DNA of 64,000 nt, from the NCBI RefSeq assembly GCF_003287955.1, contig NZ_QMKP01000001.1:62001-126000 (forward strand). The letters run 5' to 3'. Under the pieces are notes generated by a model. It saw nothing but the letters and a program-made list of their open reading frames with translations, had not been told where the DNA came from and ran no database searches. A program made the position numbers and the translations under genes. The DNA is from Arthrobacter sp. AQ5-06. GTDB taxonomy: Bacteria; Actinomycetota; Actinomycetes; Actinomycetales; Micrococcaceae. Of this stretch, positions 61,786-64,000 are shown one piece after another. Every line of letters starts with the position of its first letter. Position 1 is the first letter of the stretch.

Positions 61786-64000
61786 ATGTCAATCGAGCCA
61801 CTCAGCTGGGGACGTGGGTCACCGCTCAACGACGTTGAGCTGCGCACGGACACTGCTGGCATATCAGAGCCGCAGCGATGGTCCGTGCCTGCGCGGAGCG
61901 CCAGCCTCGAAGCGGTCCGTACCGCCCTGACCAGCCTCGACTCCCTGGGAGTAGTCATCACCGGCGGACGCGGCGTCGGCAAGTCATCCTTGGCCAGGAC
62001 AGCCGTCTCCGAGCTGGGCCCGGACACCTGGACGTTGCAGCTGCGCAGCGGACCGTCGTCCGGCACAACGCCTTACGGTTGCCTGGCTTTCCTGCTGGCA
62101 CGGCTTCCCCAAGCGTACATGGGTTCGCCCACAGCCATCCTTCGTGGCATTACCTCCCTCATCAAAAGCGATGCCGCGGGGCGCCAGTGTGTCATCACCC
62201 TGGACACCGCCGGCAGCATTGATGACATGAGCGCCGGTGTCCTGCTCAACATCCTCCTGACCGGGACCGCCCGCATGGTGGCCGTGGCGCCCATGATCAG
62301 TGATCTTCCGGCCGACTTCCACTGGCTCCTCAACGACCGACGGCTCACCGAGGTCAGGCTGGACAACCTCAATGAGCTGCAGACCCGCCAGGTGCTGCTT
62401 TCCCTGCTGGGCCACCGGGTCTCGGCCTCCCTGGTCAGCACCTTCCACACCATGGTTGGCGGCAACCCACTGCTCCTGAAAGCGCTTGTAACCGAGCAGC
62501 AGCATTCGGGGAACCTGGTTCTGTCGGACTCCGTCTGGACACTTCGGGACAAGGTGGTGCTTGACGGCGCGGCCAGCCTTGACGACATCGTGCGGTCCCA
62601 GTGGACCCGGAAGTCTCCGGAGGAACGGGATGTCATAGAGATGCTCTCCTGCGCCCGCAGCGTGGAACTGTCCAGGTTGACCGCCGTCTACGGTGCCGGT
62701 GTTGTGGCGGACATGGAAGATTCGGGCCTGCTGGAGATCGACGCTTCGGACAGCCGGTGGGTTTCACTGCGTGAAAAGTACCTCGGCGACGTTGTCCGCT
62801 CCTGGCTCAGCATCACTCGGCGGAGGGAGCTGCGGAGCCTGCTTCTGGGCGGTAAGGAACCTGACCCTGCCACGATGACGGTGGAAGAGCTGATGGCGTT
62901 CGGCGCCTGGACGCAGGAATGCGAGGCCGAGTTGAGTCCGGCCATGGCGCTGGCCGCTGCCGAAGCCGCAGTGCAACTCTTTGACCCTTATTCTGCCCTC
63001 AAGTATGCCGAGACACTGAAGCGGAATGATCCTCAATGGGTGCCTGCCCAGCGGCAGAGGGCTGCAGCGCACTTGCTTATGGACCTCCCGGTGCAGGCCA
63101 TGGCAGCACTGGACGATATTTCCCAGCCACAGCTGGACAACTTGGACGTTGAAGAGTTCGCCCGGGTGGTCGAGGCCAAATCACGGGTCATGGTCTGGCT
63201 CCCCGAACACACCGCTCGGGTGCCAGCGCTGCTACAGACGGCACGGGAGCGGCTCGGTGTGGAGCCAGGAATCGCGAAGGGGTGGCCGGAGCCGCTGGCT
63301 GCTGCGGCCAACCGGATCAGCCTGAGCGAATTCAAGTACCAGGCCTTCGTGGGGGACTATGCTTCCGTCTTGCCGGCGCTGGAAGCCGCTGCGGACCCCG
63401 GGCAGAATCCGGACACCTGGTTCAGGATGAACTCAGCGGTGATCCTGATGAGCGCGCTGTCCATGACCGGGCGGGAAATGGACGCCCTGAGCCTGATGAG
63501 GCAGTTGGGCGGGCAGATCTCGGACTCCGCCGAGATCGTGGGGCTGCGTGAGAGGTTCGCCGGCCGGGCGTACAACGTGCTCCTGATGGCAGGGCAGTGG
63601 CGCCGGTGCATCGACCTCCTGGATCCGCCTTCCGCGCGCGAGTTCCACCGGCTCCCTTACCGTAGCGCCGCCGCGGAGCTCGCGGCCGGCATCGCCTACG
63701 TCTACTCGGGCCGCGGTGCCGTGGCCCTTGATTCGCTGCTCTCGGCCGCTGCACAGCTGGAGCTGCGGCCCGTCCAGAGCATGCTCCGCGCCGCCTACGC
63801 TGCCATAGCCTTCGCGTATGCGCAGACCGGCAATGCCGGGCAGTCCCGGAAGTATCTTGACAGGCTGCAGCGGACAGTCGGTGCCGCTGACCATGCGCTC
63901 CGGAGCCGCACTGAATTCTGCGCTGATATGGCCGCCCGTTGGCTGGGGGACAGTGACGCAGCCACCCGCCTGAAGCAATCTGCCCGCCGTGACATCGCAG
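61786..64000 (+). CDS. STAND-type ATPase / likely LuxR-family regulator (5' part, runs off window)
   Basis: 738 residues seen, open at the window end. A Walker A reads GGRGVGKSSL near residue 63, with a possible Walker B ITLDTAGSIDDM further on; helical, TPR-like segments follow from about residue 330 (repeated Ala/Leu pairs such as MLRAAYAAIAFAYAQTG). This layout matches MalT-like LuxR regulators, whose DNA-binding domain lies at the far C-terminus and is not visible here. ATG 61786 after GGGGG at 8 nt. A different STAND ATPase without HTH remains possible. Confidence 0.75.
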   Translation, partial: MSIEPLSWGRGSPLNDVELRTDTAGISEPQRWSVPARSASLEAVRTALTSLDSLGVVITGGRGVGKSSLARTAVSELGPDTWTLQLRSGPSSGTTPYGCLAFLLARLPQAYMGSPTAILRGITSLIKSDAAGRQCVITLDTAGSIDDMSAGVLLNILLTGTARMVAVAPMISDLPADFHWLLNDRRLTEVRLDNLNELQTRQVLLSLLGHRVSASLVSTFHTMVGGNPLLLKALVTEQQHSGNLVLSDSVWTLRDKVVLDGAASLDDIVRSQWTRKSPEERDVIEMLSCARSVELSRLTAVYGAGVVADMEDSGLLEIDASDSRWVSLREKYLGDVVRSWLSITRRRELRSLLLGGKEPDPATMTVEELMAFGAWTQECEAELSPAMALAAAEAAVQLFDPYSALKYAETLKRNDPQWVPAQRQRAAAHLLMDLPVQAMAALDDISQPQLDNLDVEEFARVVEAKSRVMVWLPEHTARVPALLQTARERLGVEPGIAKGWPEPLAAAANRISLSEFKYQAFVGDYASVLPALEAAADPGQNPDTWFRMNSAVILMSALSMTGREMDALSLMRQLGGQISDSAEIVGLRERFAGRAYNVLLMAGQWRRCIDLLDPPSAREFHRLPYRSAAAELAAGIAYVYSGRGAVALDSLLSAAAQLELRPVQSMLRAAYAAIAFAYAQTGNAGQSRKYLDRLQRTVGAADHALRSRTEFCADMAARWLGDSDAATRLKQSARRDIA

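Overview
The window is a high-GC actinobacterial chromosome segment. The gene set fits the Micrococcaceae, most likely Arthrobacter or Pseudarthrobacter: mycothiol S-conjugate amidase, a WhiB regulator, a DUF348/G5 resuscitation-promoting factor, DUF4307, DUF4245, DUF3499, DUF5719, TIGR03089 and TIGR01906 proteins. Genus placement is inference from gene content. No prophage, insertion sequence or CRISPR array was seen; this is mainly core chromosome.

Region 1 (1-17.5 kb): aldose epimerase, AI-2E transporter, threonine dehydratase, rhomboid protease, greA, DUF4307, mca, a small membrane protein, hemolysin III, a Z-prenyl synthase, PIN-PhoH ATPase, a GNAT, a hypothetical, a prepilin peptidase, a decayed MFS exporter, fumC, carbonic anhydrase, DUF4245 and glpX. 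Much of this matches the Mycobacterium tuberculosis Rv1080c-Rv1101c block. Region 2 (17.6-34.7 kb): an AbiEi/DUF559 gene between two palindromic repeats, then FemX, manA, an LCP ligase, purE, purK, GtrA, TIGR03089, whiB, a giant membrane glycosyltransferase, DUF5719, a degenerate metallopeptidase, DUF3499, Trm112 and sahH. It resembles the Rv3248c-Rv3277 block and is centred on cell-wall polymer synthesis plus purine and methyl-cycle metabolism.

Region 3 (34.7-50.1 kb): L,D-transpeptidase, RDD and SpoIIM membrane proteins, TIGR01906, a C-terminally truncated acyl-CoA synthetase-like gene, protein mannosyltransferase divergent from rsmI, gabD, and the MoxR-DUF58-transglutaminase operon. Region 4 (50.2-64 kb): tatD, rpf, ksgA, ispE, an ABC-F ATPase, a TetR regulator, tRNA-Gln, glmU, prs, rplY, pth and the 5' part of a STAND-type ATPase gene that runs off the window. 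This follows the classical Rv1008-Rv1018c order and links ribosome maturation, isoprenoid precursors and UDP-GlcNAc/PRPP supply.

Two themes run across the window. First, about sixteen genes carry a TAnnnT box 5-7 nt before the start codon and no Shine-Dalgarno sequence, the signature of leaderless mRNAs; I used it to fix several starts. Second, many convergent gene ends carry long palindromes, and in one case both facing genes take their last codons and stop from the palindrome arms. Other items worth a second look are the structured rplY leader, a short upstream ORF before phoH, a glycosyltransferase whose expected start codon reads GTC, and an operator-like palindrome across the whiB promoter.
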